In this document: positions 33,611-40,801 of the stretch, piece after piece
Numbering within the stretch: position 1 is the stretch's first letter
How the letters are laid out: each line of letters opens with the position of its first letter
Assembly (NCBI RefSeq): GCF_001279775.1
Contig: NZ_LGDG01000268.1
Location: 1 to 64,000, forward strand
From: Streptomyces sp. MMG1533
Lineage (GTDB): Bacteria; Actinomycetota; Actinomycetes; Streptomycetales; Streptomycetaceae
Direction of reading: 5' to 3'
Length of the DNA stretch: 64,000 nt
Position numbers and translations under genes: made by a program
The notes under the pieces: model-generated
Told to the model about the DNA's origin: nothing
Seen by the model: only the letters and a program-made list of their open reading frames with translations
Databases searched by the model: none

Positions 33611-34622
33611 ATGCCTACAACGAAGCTACGCACCCGTGTCTCCCGACGCACCGCAGTGGCGCTGGCCACCCTGTCGGTCGTCGCCGCCGTCGCCGGCGCC
33701 GCGCCGAGTGTGGCGAGCGCAGTGAGCGACAGCTCCAGCGTCACCCGTCACGCGGCCGTACAGACGCAGAGCCCCCAGAGCGCCGCCACCGCCCCCAACC
33801 TGCGCGTCAAGGCCGCCAACGGCGTCACCTACCAGTACCGGCGCTTCGGCAACCCCAGCGCCGGCAGCGTGCCCCTGATCTTCCTCCAGCACTACCGCGG
33901 CACCCTCGACAACTGGGACCCCAAGCTCATCGACACCATCGCCGCCAAGCGCGAGGTCATCCTCGTGGACAACGTCGGCGTCGGCGGCTCAACCGGCACC
34001 ACACCCAGCACCATCCAGCAGATGAGCCTGGACGCCATCGACTTCATCGACGCCCTCAAGCTGCCCCGCTACGACCTGTTCGGCTTCTCCCTCGGCGGCC
34101 AGGTGGCTCAGGAGGTCGCCCTGCGGCGCCCCTGGCAGGTCCGTCGCGTCGTCCTGGCCGGCACCGGCCCGCAGGGCGGGGTCGACCAGAGGGCGTCCGA
34201 CCCCAAGGTGCTGGGGAGCGTGTTGGCGGACAACCCCGGCCCTGCCGACCTCCTCTTCCTGTTCTTCAAGAACACCGCATCCAGCCAGGCCGCCGGAACT
34301 GAGTTCCTGCAGCGCCTCGGCCAGCGCACCACTGACCACGACGCGCCCGCGAGCCTCCAGACCCGCGACGCGCAGCTCACCGCGATGTCGGAGTGGGGCA
34401 TCCCGGACAAGTCCAAGCTGGTGCGGCTCAACGCCCTCTTCCAGCCCACGCTGGTCGCAGACGGGGACAGCGACATCCTGATGCCCCCCCAAGAACTCCC
34501 ACCTGTTGGCCAAGCACCTCCCCAACGCCCAGCTCAGCATCTACCCGAACGCCGGCCACGGGTTCCTCTTCCAGTACGCCGCCAAGTTCGGCGCCGAGGT
34601 GAACACCTTCCTCGACCACTGA
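33611..34622 (+). pseudogene. Secreted alpha/beta hydrolase with frameshift in a C7 run
   Basis: Export signal at residues 1-37 (VSRRTAVALATLSVVAAVAG), then an alpha/beta hydrolase. Ser160 lies in GFSLGG. The frame runs to MPP at residue 291, where seven Cs (34484-34490) are followed by nonsense. With six Cs the frame continues KNSHLLAKHLPNAQL and NAGHGFLF and stops at 34622, giving a normal-length enzyme. The frameshift removes the catalytic His. It could be a real mutation, a phase-variable tract or a base-call error. The nearest relative is the hydrolase at 36065. Substrate may be a small ester or lactone. Confidence 0.8.
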
Positions 34623-35037
34623 CAACCCATCAATCCATCACCGCGAGACGGTCACCGACACCGCACACGGTGACGGCCGATCAACACACCTGCCCCGCCG
34701 GAGCCCCGTCCGGCGGGGCAGAGCCACGCAGAGAGTCCCGCCGGCGCCCTCGCAGCCCTCCGCGTCACGACTGCGCACCCCAGACCATTCGCTCACATCT
34801 GCGCCGCCATCGAAGCCATGGGCCCAATGGGCGACTGAGGCGCCCCGCGGCCGGCGGCGCGTGCTGGCCACGAAAGGGTCGGTGCGTCGTCCTGGCCGTC
34901 ACGGCGACGGCCTGCGTGTCCGCCCGGCCCAACACGTCGTTGCAGCTCAGCCCGCCGTCCGCAGGTCTGCTTCATGGAGCCGGCGGCACCTTGGAACGAC
35001 CCCTGCCCGGCAGCGTCAGCCCATCCGTTGACCCTCC

Positions 35038-35132
35038 GTAGAGGATACGTTGACGCCACGGATAACCGATTAATTGATGCTCTGCTGTTGCCACTACAGG
35101 TAAATCTGATACATTGGTGAAACCGATTGAGG
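35038..35132 (+). promoter_or_regulatory. Duplicated ~95-bp regulatory block, copy B
   Basis: Partner of the block at 33411. It retains GTAGAGGATACG, ATTAATTGAT and the distal TGATACATTGGTGAAACCG. It ends 63 bp before the SDR start codon. The preceding gap (34623-35037) has no convincing gene. Confidence 0.7.
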
Positions 35133-35195
35133 GGACGTCGGAAGCGATCCCCTACACGGCAAGACACACGCGATCCCCTGAGTCAGGAGTCCGAA

Positions 35196-36014
35196 ATGGC
35201 AACGACGACACGACCGGTAGCCCTCATCACGGGTGCGTCCTCCGGCATCGGAAAGGCAGCCGCGCTCGCGCTGGCCGCGGCGGGCTACGACGTGGTCGGC
35301 ACCAGCCGCAACACCGTGCACGTCACCCCTGTGAAGGGCGTGACCTTCCTCGACCTGGACGTGACCAGCGACGATTCGGTGACCACTGCGGTCGGCGAGG
35401 TGATCGACCGGTTCGGGCGGATCGACGTCCTGGTCAACAACGCGGGTATCGGCTCGGCGGGCGCCGCCGAGGAAAGCTCCGCCGCGCAGGCGCAGGGCCT
35501 CTTCGACATCAACGTCTTCGGCGTCATCCGCATGACGAACGCCGTCCTGCCGCACATGCGCGCCCAGCGCAGCGGACGGATCATCAACATCTCGTCCATC
35601 GTCGGGTTCATCCCGCAGCCCTACATGGCGGTCTACGCCGCCTCCAAGCACGCCGTCGAAGGCTACTCGGAGTCCGTCGACCACGAGGTACGCGAGTACG
35701 GCGTACGGTCCTTGCTCGTCGAACCCGCCTGGACCAACACCGCGATCGAAGCGGCCACCGTGCGGCCCGACCAGCCCCTGGACGTCTACGCCAAGCGGCG
35801 GCTCGCCTTCGAGGAGTACATGGCCGGCGCGGTCAAGGGCGGCGACGACCCCGCCGTCGTCGCCAAGGAGATCGTCGCGGCGGCCACCGACGCCAAGCCC
35901 AAGCTGCGCTACACCGCCGGCGCCATGACCGGACGCGTCCGCACCATGCGCCGCATGGTCCCCTCCCGCATGTTCGACCAGCAGCTGCGCAAGCTCAACC
36001 ACCTGCCCGCCTGA
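35196..36014 (+). CDS. Short-chain dehydrogenase/reductase
   Basis: A 272-residue classical SDR. TGASSGIG (residues 12-19) binds the NAD(P) dinucleotide, NNAG is at 81-84, Ser134 and Tyr147-x3-Lys151 form the catalytic triad. ATG 35196 has AGGAG upstream. The gene ends 50 bp before an alpha/beta hydrolase, and both probably share the promoter block at 35038. An oxidation-then-hydrolysis route for a ketone or alcohol is a reasonable guess. Confidence 0.9.
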   Translation: MATTTRPVALITGASSGIGKAAALALAAAGYDVVGTSRNTVHVTPVKGVTFLDLDVTSDDSVTTAVGEVIDRFGRIDVLVNNAGIGSAGAAEESSAAQAQGLFDINVFGVIRMTNAVLPHMRAQRSGRIINISSIVGFIPQPYMAVYAASKHAVEGYSESVDHEVREYGVRSLLVEPAWTNTAIEAATVRPDQPLDVYAKRRLAFEEYMAGAVKGGDDPAVVAKEIVAAATDAKPKLRYTAGAMTGRVRTMRRMVPSRMFDQQLRKLNHLPA

Positions 36015-36064
36015 CGACTCCCAGAAGACCTCCACGACACATCGACAGGAAAGCGAACCCCGCC

Positions 36065-36916
36065 ATGAGCACATACATTGCAGACGCGGCCGAGGACCTC
36101 ACCGTGGAAGGACCCTCCGCGACGTTCACCTACCGGCGCATCGGCCCGCGGGGCGGTATCCCGCTGGTCCTGCTGAACCGGGTCCGCGGGACCCTCGACT
36201 GGTGGGACCCGGAGTTCCTGGACCACCTCGCCGCCGGCCATGACGTGATCGTGTTCGACAACGTCGGCACCGGCTACACCACCGGCACCCCGCGCGACTC
36301 GGTCGAGGGGATGGCCAACGGCACCGTCGAGTTCATCGAGGCCCTCGGCCTGCCGCAGGTGGACCTGCTCGGCTGGACCCTGGGCGGCACCACCGCCCAG
36401 CACATCGCCCGCCTTCGGCCCGACCTGGTGCGCAAGCTGGTCGTGGCGGCCGCCAACCCCGGCGGCACGGTGCCCGGCGCCCCCGACCCGGACCCGAAGG
36501 TGCGGGCCACCATGACCAAGCCCGAGAACACCGGGGACGACCTGGTCTTCCTGTTCTTCCCCGAGACGGACACCGGACGCGCCGCCGGGTACGAACACCT
36601 CGCCAGGGTGGCCACCCGGCTGGCCACCGGACGCCCCGACGTGTCCGAGGCCGCGGCCATGGGCCAGATCGCCGCGATCCAGAAGGACGCGTCGATCCCC
36701 TTCGAGCAGGTGCGCGCGGACCTGGCAACCATCCGGCAGCCCGTTCTGTACGCCACCGGCATCAAGGACGCGATGATCCCCGCCCTGGCGTCCTACACCG
36801 CCGTCCAGTACGTCCCCGACGCCACCCTCGTCGCCTACAGCGACGCCGGGCACGCCTTCCTCTTCCAACACGCCGAGGACTTCGCCGGCCAGGTGAGCGC
36901 CTTCCTCGCCGACTGA
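36065..36916 (+). CDS. Alpha/beta hydrolase with Thr at the nucleophile position
   Basis: A 283-residue alpha/beta hydrolase, paralogous to the frameshifted one at 33611 (shared RGTLDxWDP, DNVGxGxxTGTP, GHxFLFQxA). No signal peptide. The nucleophile elbow is GWTLGG, with ACC (Thr105) where Ser is expected; the paralogue has GFSLGG. Asp235 and His263 (DAGHAFLF) are in place. Thr nucleophiles are very rare in this fold, so it may have altered activity or a binding role. It follows the SDR by 50 bp. Confidence 0.85.
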   Translation: MSTYIADAAEDLTVEGPSATFTYRRIGPRGGIPLVLLNRVRGTLDWWDPEFLDHLAAGHDVIVFDNVGTGYTTGTPRDSVEGMANGTVEFIEALGLPQVDLLGWTLGGTTAQHIARLRPDLVRKLVVAAANPGGTVPGAPDPDPKVRATMTKPENTGDDLVFLFFPETDTGRAAGYEHLARVATRLATGRPDVSEAAAMGQIAAIQKDASIPFEQVRADLATIRQPVLYATGIKDAMIPALASYTAVQYVPDATLVAYSDAGHAFLFQHAEDFAGQVSAFLAD

Positions 36917-36989
36917 CCGTTCACACGGACACCGGCCCCACAGGAGGCACGACAAAGTCGGGACGCCTCCCGCACCGAGGAGAGTCATC

Positions 36990-37537
36990 GTGCAGGTGAC
37001 CAGCGACCCGGCGCGCCGGGAGGTCAGGCCGCTGGAGTTGTTCTTCGACCTGGTCTACGTCTTCGCGATCGGCCAGTTGTCGCACCGGCTCCTCGTACAT
37101 CCCACCTGGACCGGCGCCGCCCAGGCGCTTGTGCTCTACCTCGCCGTCTATGCGGCGTGGGCGTACACCACCTGGGCGGTCACCCTCGTCCCAGCCGAGA
37201 ACCCGCGGACCAGGCGGATGCTGCTGGCCGTCATGCTCGCGGGGCTGTTCATGAACGCCGCGATCCCACGAGCCTTCGGCGACGCCGGCTGGGTCTTCGT
37301 CGCCACCTTCCTGCTCATTCACATCGGCCGGACCGTATGGCTGCTGACCGTCGGCCTCGACCCGGTTAATCAGGAGCACTTCCTCCGCGTCCTGGTCTGG
37401 TTCGTCGGGGCCGCACCTCTGTGGCTGATCGGCGCGGCAGTCGACGGCGGCGCGCGGCTGACCTGGTGGGCCGCGGCGATCCTGGTCGAGCTGGCCGGCA
37501 CCTGGGCGGCGCATCCGCTGCCCGGCCGCAGGCTGGA
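36990..37537 (+). pseudogene. Truncated low-temperature-requirement (LtrA-like) membrane protein
   Basis: GTG 36990 with GAGGAGAG upstream opens an LtrA-family gene: RREVRPLELFFDLVYVFAIGQLSHRL, then several membrane helices. Full-length relatives have about 380-400 residues and 10 helices. Here homology stops near residue 182 (AAHPLPGRR), after which the frame continues as low-complexity Pro/Ser/Arg codons to 38075. An XdhC fragment starts at the break in another frame. The gene is probably dead. Confidence 0.75.
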
Positions 37538-37723
37538 CTCCCGACGATCGGACTCGACCTCGGCGCCCGGACCGCCGAGGAAACAGCGATCTCCATCACC
37601 GCGGAGATCATCGCCCCCACCCACCACGGCACCGGCCGGTCCCTGTCCAACGGCACGGGCCCCATCCACCCGGCTCACGACCGCCCCCTCGCAACAGAGG
37701 CCCCCCACTTCCTCAACGCCTGA
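37538..37723 (+). pseudogene. C-terminal fragment of XdhC/CoxI-family protein
   Basis: In the frame shifted relative to the LtrA gene, bases encode LPTIGLDLGARTAEETAISI followed by TAEIIAPTHHGTGRSL and a stop. This matches the C-terminus of XdhC-type proteins that insert the sulfurated molybdenum cofactor into xanthine dehydrogenase. The upstream part is missing, so a deletion or recombination joined two unrelated genes. The gap 37724-38189 beyond has no gene. Confidence 0.6.
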
Positions 37724-38189
37724 CCTACATCCACGCACGGAGAAGACCCTGCGAGCGTCCCTCACGGTAGTAACCCGGCGTGGTGCTTCGTTCCGGCGTC
37801 ACGAAGCCATGGGCTGCGAGGGGCGACGCCGGTACCGTGGTCGAACGGATCATCGGACATACCGGGCCGTTTTCTGTTCGGGCAGTTTCCGCCCAACGCA
37901 CACCAGCCCCTCAAGCCCCTCTACCGACGCGATCGGGCTCGACGGTGCGGCCGAACTCGGTCAGCAGTCCCGTACGGAAGCTCCCCGGGCGGCCGGACAG
38001 AGGGCCCGCGGACGGTGGCCAGCAGACACCACCGAAACCCTGCGTCCCCAACACGTCCCCAGGATCACGAAATGAAGCCGAGAGGATGCTGCCAGCTCGC
38101 CGGTACAGTTCCTGATCATCAGCATTTCCGCAGGTCAGCGCGGTGTCTGCTCGGCGAGGGAGTAAGAGCCTCGCCCCGCTCAGAAGTCG

Positions 38190-38275
38190 CGAGCAGCGGA
38201 TTCAGTCCGTTCAGGCAAAGTTGACGCTCCGCCAGCCAAAAAAGAACGTTTCCGCAGGTCAGAGACCTGCGGAAG
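38190..38275. repeat. Intact tRNA 3' flank repeat (best-preserved copy)
   Basis: Contains GAGCAGCGGATTCAGTCCGT, CAGGCAAAGTTGACGC and the tRNA terminator. Diverged copies lie at 19193 and 32204. The motif GAGCAGCGGATTCAGTCCGT resembles the tRNA anticodon arm in the opposite orientation. Confidence 0.65.
38238..38274 (-). terminator. Intrinsic terminator of tRNA(CAU)
   Basis: On the minus strand, directly after the tRNA 3' end, a perfect 10-bp stem (TTCCGCAGGT and complement, 38250-38274) with a 5-base loop is followed by a TTCTTTTTTGG run. The same hairpin is decayed in the two partial copies, which identifies this locus as the genuine tRNA. Confidence 0.85.
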
Positions 38276-38349
38276 TGGGGCGGGTGGGACTCGAACCCAC
38301 GGCCGACGGATTATGAGTCCGCTGCTCTAACCGGCTGAGCTACCGCCCC
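38276..38349 (-). tRNA. tRNA with CAU anticodon (Met elongator or Ile2)
   Basis: A 74-nt cloverleaf on the minus strand: acceptor GGGGCGG/CCGCCCC, D-arm, anticodon loop CTCATAA (anticodon at 38313-38315), T-arm GTGGG-TTCGAGT-CCCAC, and discriminator A. No CCA is encoded. CAU may decode Met or, after lysidine modification, Ile AUA; I cannot decide which. It is the attachment site for the two islands to its left. Confidence 0.92.
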
Positions 38350-38492
38350 ATAGCGGCGTGTCGCGTACATGTGTGCGCGCCGTCTGCCGCAGCATAGCCG
38401 CTCATACGATCTCCTGCTTCGGATGGTCGACTTCGCACGGGGTCCACGATCTCGAGGACCGCGCTGCGTCGCGCCCGGTTCCCCGGGACATG

Positions 38493-38513
38493 AAAAAGGA
38501 CCCCTACGGGGCC
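38493..38513 (-). terminator. Terminator after tRNA-Asn genes
   Basis: On the minus strand GGCCCC-GTA-GGGGTC is followed by CTTTTT, 13 bases past the second tRNA-Asn 3' end. Confidence 0.75.
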
Positions 38514-38526
38514 CTCGTTCAGCATG

Positions 38527-38599
38527 CTCCCCCGACTGGACTCGAACCAGTAACCTGCCGGTTAACAGCCGGCTGCTCTGCCAATTGAGCTACGGAGGA
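38527..38599 (-). tRNA. tRNA-Asn (GTT), copy 2 in transcription order
   Basis: A 73-nt cloverleaf: acceptor TCCTCCG/CGGGGGA, anticodon loop CTGTTAA (GUU), T-arm with GGTTCGAGTCC, discriminator G. No encoded CCA. Identical to the copy at 38605-38677, from which only 5 bp separate it. Confidence 0.95.
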
Positions 38600-38604
38600 C
38601 CGAG

Positions 38605-38677
38605 CTCCCCCGACTGGACTCGAACCAGTAACCTGCCGGTTAACAGCCGGCTGCTCTGCCAATTGAGCTACGGAGGA
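38605..38677 (-). tRNA. tRNA-Asn (GTT), copy 1 in transcription order
   Basis: Identical 73-nt tRNA-Asn upstream of the copy at 38527 on the minus strand. The two are evidently co-transcribed, ending at the 38493 terminator. Confidence 0.95.
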
Positions 38678-38836
38678 ATGCCTCGTTGCATCGAACGTAC
38701 CTACCTGGGTATTCGCCAGGGGGCGGGCGCTCGCTGCGACACATACATTAGCGCAAGCAGGGGGGTGCTCCGCCAATCGGTTCCCCCCTGGCACCGATGC
38801 CGCGCCGGAGACCTACACGAGGGAAGGGTGGCCGTC

Positions 38837-39145
38837 ATGCGCTACCGGCTCACGTTCGTCGGCGGACTCGCTCTGGGTTACGTGCTGGGCACGAAGGCCG
38901 GACGCGAGCGCTACGAGCAGTTGAAGAAGTCCGCGCGCCAGGTCGCGCAGAACCCCGCCGTCCGCAACACCGCCGAGACCGCGGCGCAGCAGGGCCGCCA
39001 GTTCGCGGGCAAGGCGTACCACGCGGTGAGCGAGAAGGTGGGCGATCGGGTCCCCGATTCGGTGGCTCAGCGGGTGCGGTCCCTGCGCGAGCGCAACGCG
39101 AACGGCAGCGCCGGTGAGGACGACTGGGGCACCAGTAACACGTAG
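38837..39145 (+). CDS. Small YtxH-like membrane-associated protein
   Basis: A 102-residue protein. An N-terminal hydrophobic segment with Gly pattern (FVGGLALGYVLGTKAGRERYEQL) is followed by a charged amphipathic helix rich in Ala, Gln and Lys, as in YtxH-type proteins. Function of the family is unknown. It precedes the sugar kinase by 51 bp on the same strand. Confidence 0.75.
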   Translation: MRYRLTFVGGLALGYVLGTKAGRERYEQLKKSARQVAQNPAVRNTAETAAQQGRQFAGKAYHAVSEKVGDRVPDSVAQRVRSLRERNANGSAGEDDWGTSNT

Positions 39146-39196
39146 GGGCCGCCGAGCCGACACAGTCACCCCCCGCAGTACGGCAGAATTTTGGCC

Positions 39197-40648
39197 ATGG
39201 GGATAGTCGCCGGGTTGGACAGTGCGCCCGAATTCACTCGTATCGTCGTCTGCGACACGGACACGGGTGCCGTGCTCAGGCAGGGCTATGCGCCGCATCC
39301 GGTGGAGAACGCCGAGAGCGGGCGGCCTTCCGATGTCGATCCGCAGGCCTGGCTGCTGTCCCTCGGTGAGGCCGCCGGCGGCGGGCTGCTGGAGGGCGTG
39401 CAGGCCATCGGCGTGTCCGCGCAGCAGAACGCGGTGGTGCCGCTGGACTCCCAGGGCAACACGGTGCGGCCGGCGATGGTCGGCGGGGACAAGCGGGCGC
39501 AGGTCGCGGCGGCCGATCTGGTCGACGCGCTCGGCGGGCGCGAGGCGTGGGCGCAGGCCGTGGGCAGTGTGCCGCAGGCCGCGCAGCCGGTGGCCAAGCT
39601 GCGCTGGCTCGCCAAGACCGAACCCGAGGCCGCCCAGCGCACCGCCGTCCTCCTACAGGCGCACGACTGGCTGGTGTGGCAGCTGCTCGGACGGCCGGTG
39701 AGAAGGACCACCGATCGCGGTGGGGCTTCCGGGACCGGGTACTGGTCTGCCGCCACCGGCGGCTACCGGCCCGATCTCGTCGAGCTGGCGCTCGGCCACC
39801 AGGTCATGCTGCCCGAGGTGATCGGGCCCTCCGACGCGGCCGGTACGACTCCGGAGGGGCTGCTGATCTCCGCCGGGACCGGCGAGACGATGTCCGCCGC
39901 CTTCGGCCTGGGGCTCGGGCTGGGCGATGCGGTGGTGTCGCTCGGGGCCTCCGGGTCCGTGATGGCCGTGCACCCCGAGGCGCTCGTCGACCAGAGCGGG
40001 ATGATCACGTCCCTGGCGGACGCGACCGGCATGCACCTGCCGGTCGTCACGACGCTGAACGCCGTACGGACCCTGCGCGGCGCCGCCGAGATGCTGGGGC
40101 TGGCCGATCTGGAGAGCCTTTCCGAGCTGGCCATGAAGTCGACGCCGGGGGCGCACGGGCTGGTGCTGCTGCCCTATCTGGAGGGTGAGCGGACGCCGAA
40201 CCTGCCGCACACCGCCGGGACGCTGGCGGGTCTGAGGCGGGAGTCGATGAAGCCGGAGCATCTGGCGCGGGCCGCGTTCGAGGGCATGCTGTGCGGGCTC
40301 GCGGACGCGCTCGACGTGATGCGCGGCCGGGGGGTCGAGGTGCGGCGCGTCTTCCTGCTGGGGGCGGCGGCCGAGTTGCCCGCCGTGCAGGCGGCGGCGC
40401 CCGCGCTGTTCGGCGCGCAGGTCGTCGTACCGCAGCCGGCGGACTACGCGGCGATCGGCGCGGCCCGGCAGGCCGCCTGGGCGCTCGGCGTGTCGCAGGG
40501 GAGTCTCGACCCGCGCACCCCGCCGGCCTGGCAGGGAGCGGCGGCGCAGGTGCTTGAGCCCGGTGAGGAGCTGGCGGTGGGGCAGGCCGTACGGCAGCAG
40601 TTCGTGTCGGTGCGGGAGCAGACGCATCCGGGGGCGTTCCGGGCATAG
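39197..40648 (+). CDS. FGGY-family carbohydrate kinase (xylulokinase-like)
   Basis: A 483-residue two-domain kinase of the FGGY family; xylulokinases are usually about 480-500 residues. The N-terminal phosphate loop is unusual (AGLDSAPEFTRIVVCD instead of the standard xGxDxGTxxxK). The Asp/Gly-rich second half is intact (ISAGTGETMSAAFGLGLGLG, then VSLGASGSVMAV and LLGAAAELPAV). It phosphorylates an open-chain pentulose or related sugar, most likely D-xylulose. ATG 39197 is preferred to TTG 39191; the ribosome site is weak. Confidence 0.85.
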   Translation: MGIVAGLDSAPEFTRIVVCDTDTGAVLRQGYAPHPVENAESGRPSDVDPQAWLLSLGEAAGGGLLEGVQAIGVSAQQNAVVPLDSQGNTVRPAMVGGDKRAQVAAADLVDALGGREAWAQAVGSVPQAAQPVAKLRWLAKTEPEAAQRTAVLLQAHDWLVWQLLGRPVRRTTDRGGASGTGYWSAATGGYRPDLVELALGHQVMLPEVIGPSDAAGTTPEGLLISAGTGETMSAAFGLGLGLGDAVVSLGASGSVMAVHPEALVDQSGMITSLADATGMHLPVVTTLNAVRTLRGAAEMLGLADLESLSELAMKSTPGAHGLVLLPYLEGERTPNLPHTAGTLAGLRRESMKPEHLARAAFEGMLCGLADALDVMRGRGVEVRRVFLLGAAAELPAVQAAAPALFGAQVVVPQPADYAAIGAARQAAWALGVSQGSLDPRTPPAWQGAAAQVLEPGEELAVGQAVRQQFVSVREQTHPGAFRA

Positions 40649-40801
40649 CGGAAGGTAAGAGTCCGGTAGGAGGCGCACCCGGAAGGCCGTACGAAGCACT
40701 GCTGTCGGCTTAATCGGTTGAGGTAACACGGGTGGAGTGTCCGACGATAGGGGCCAGGGGCAACCAACCCCGCCCCCACCGCCGACTCCGAGAGACCAAG
40801 C

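Larger units (their letters stand above)
32288..38275. mobile_element. Putative integrative island 2 (6 kb, integrase lost)
   Basis: The segment between the tRNA 3' fragment and the intact tRNA carries a TetR regulator, two alpha/beta hydrolases, an SDR and a truncated LtrA gene. Bases 32334-32480 resemble 19325-19480 of island 1, including the minus-strand tail GTHWGRKDRNRLTKA. This supports descent from related elements. No integrase gene remains. 32481-32796 holds nothing recognisable. Confidence 0.6.
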
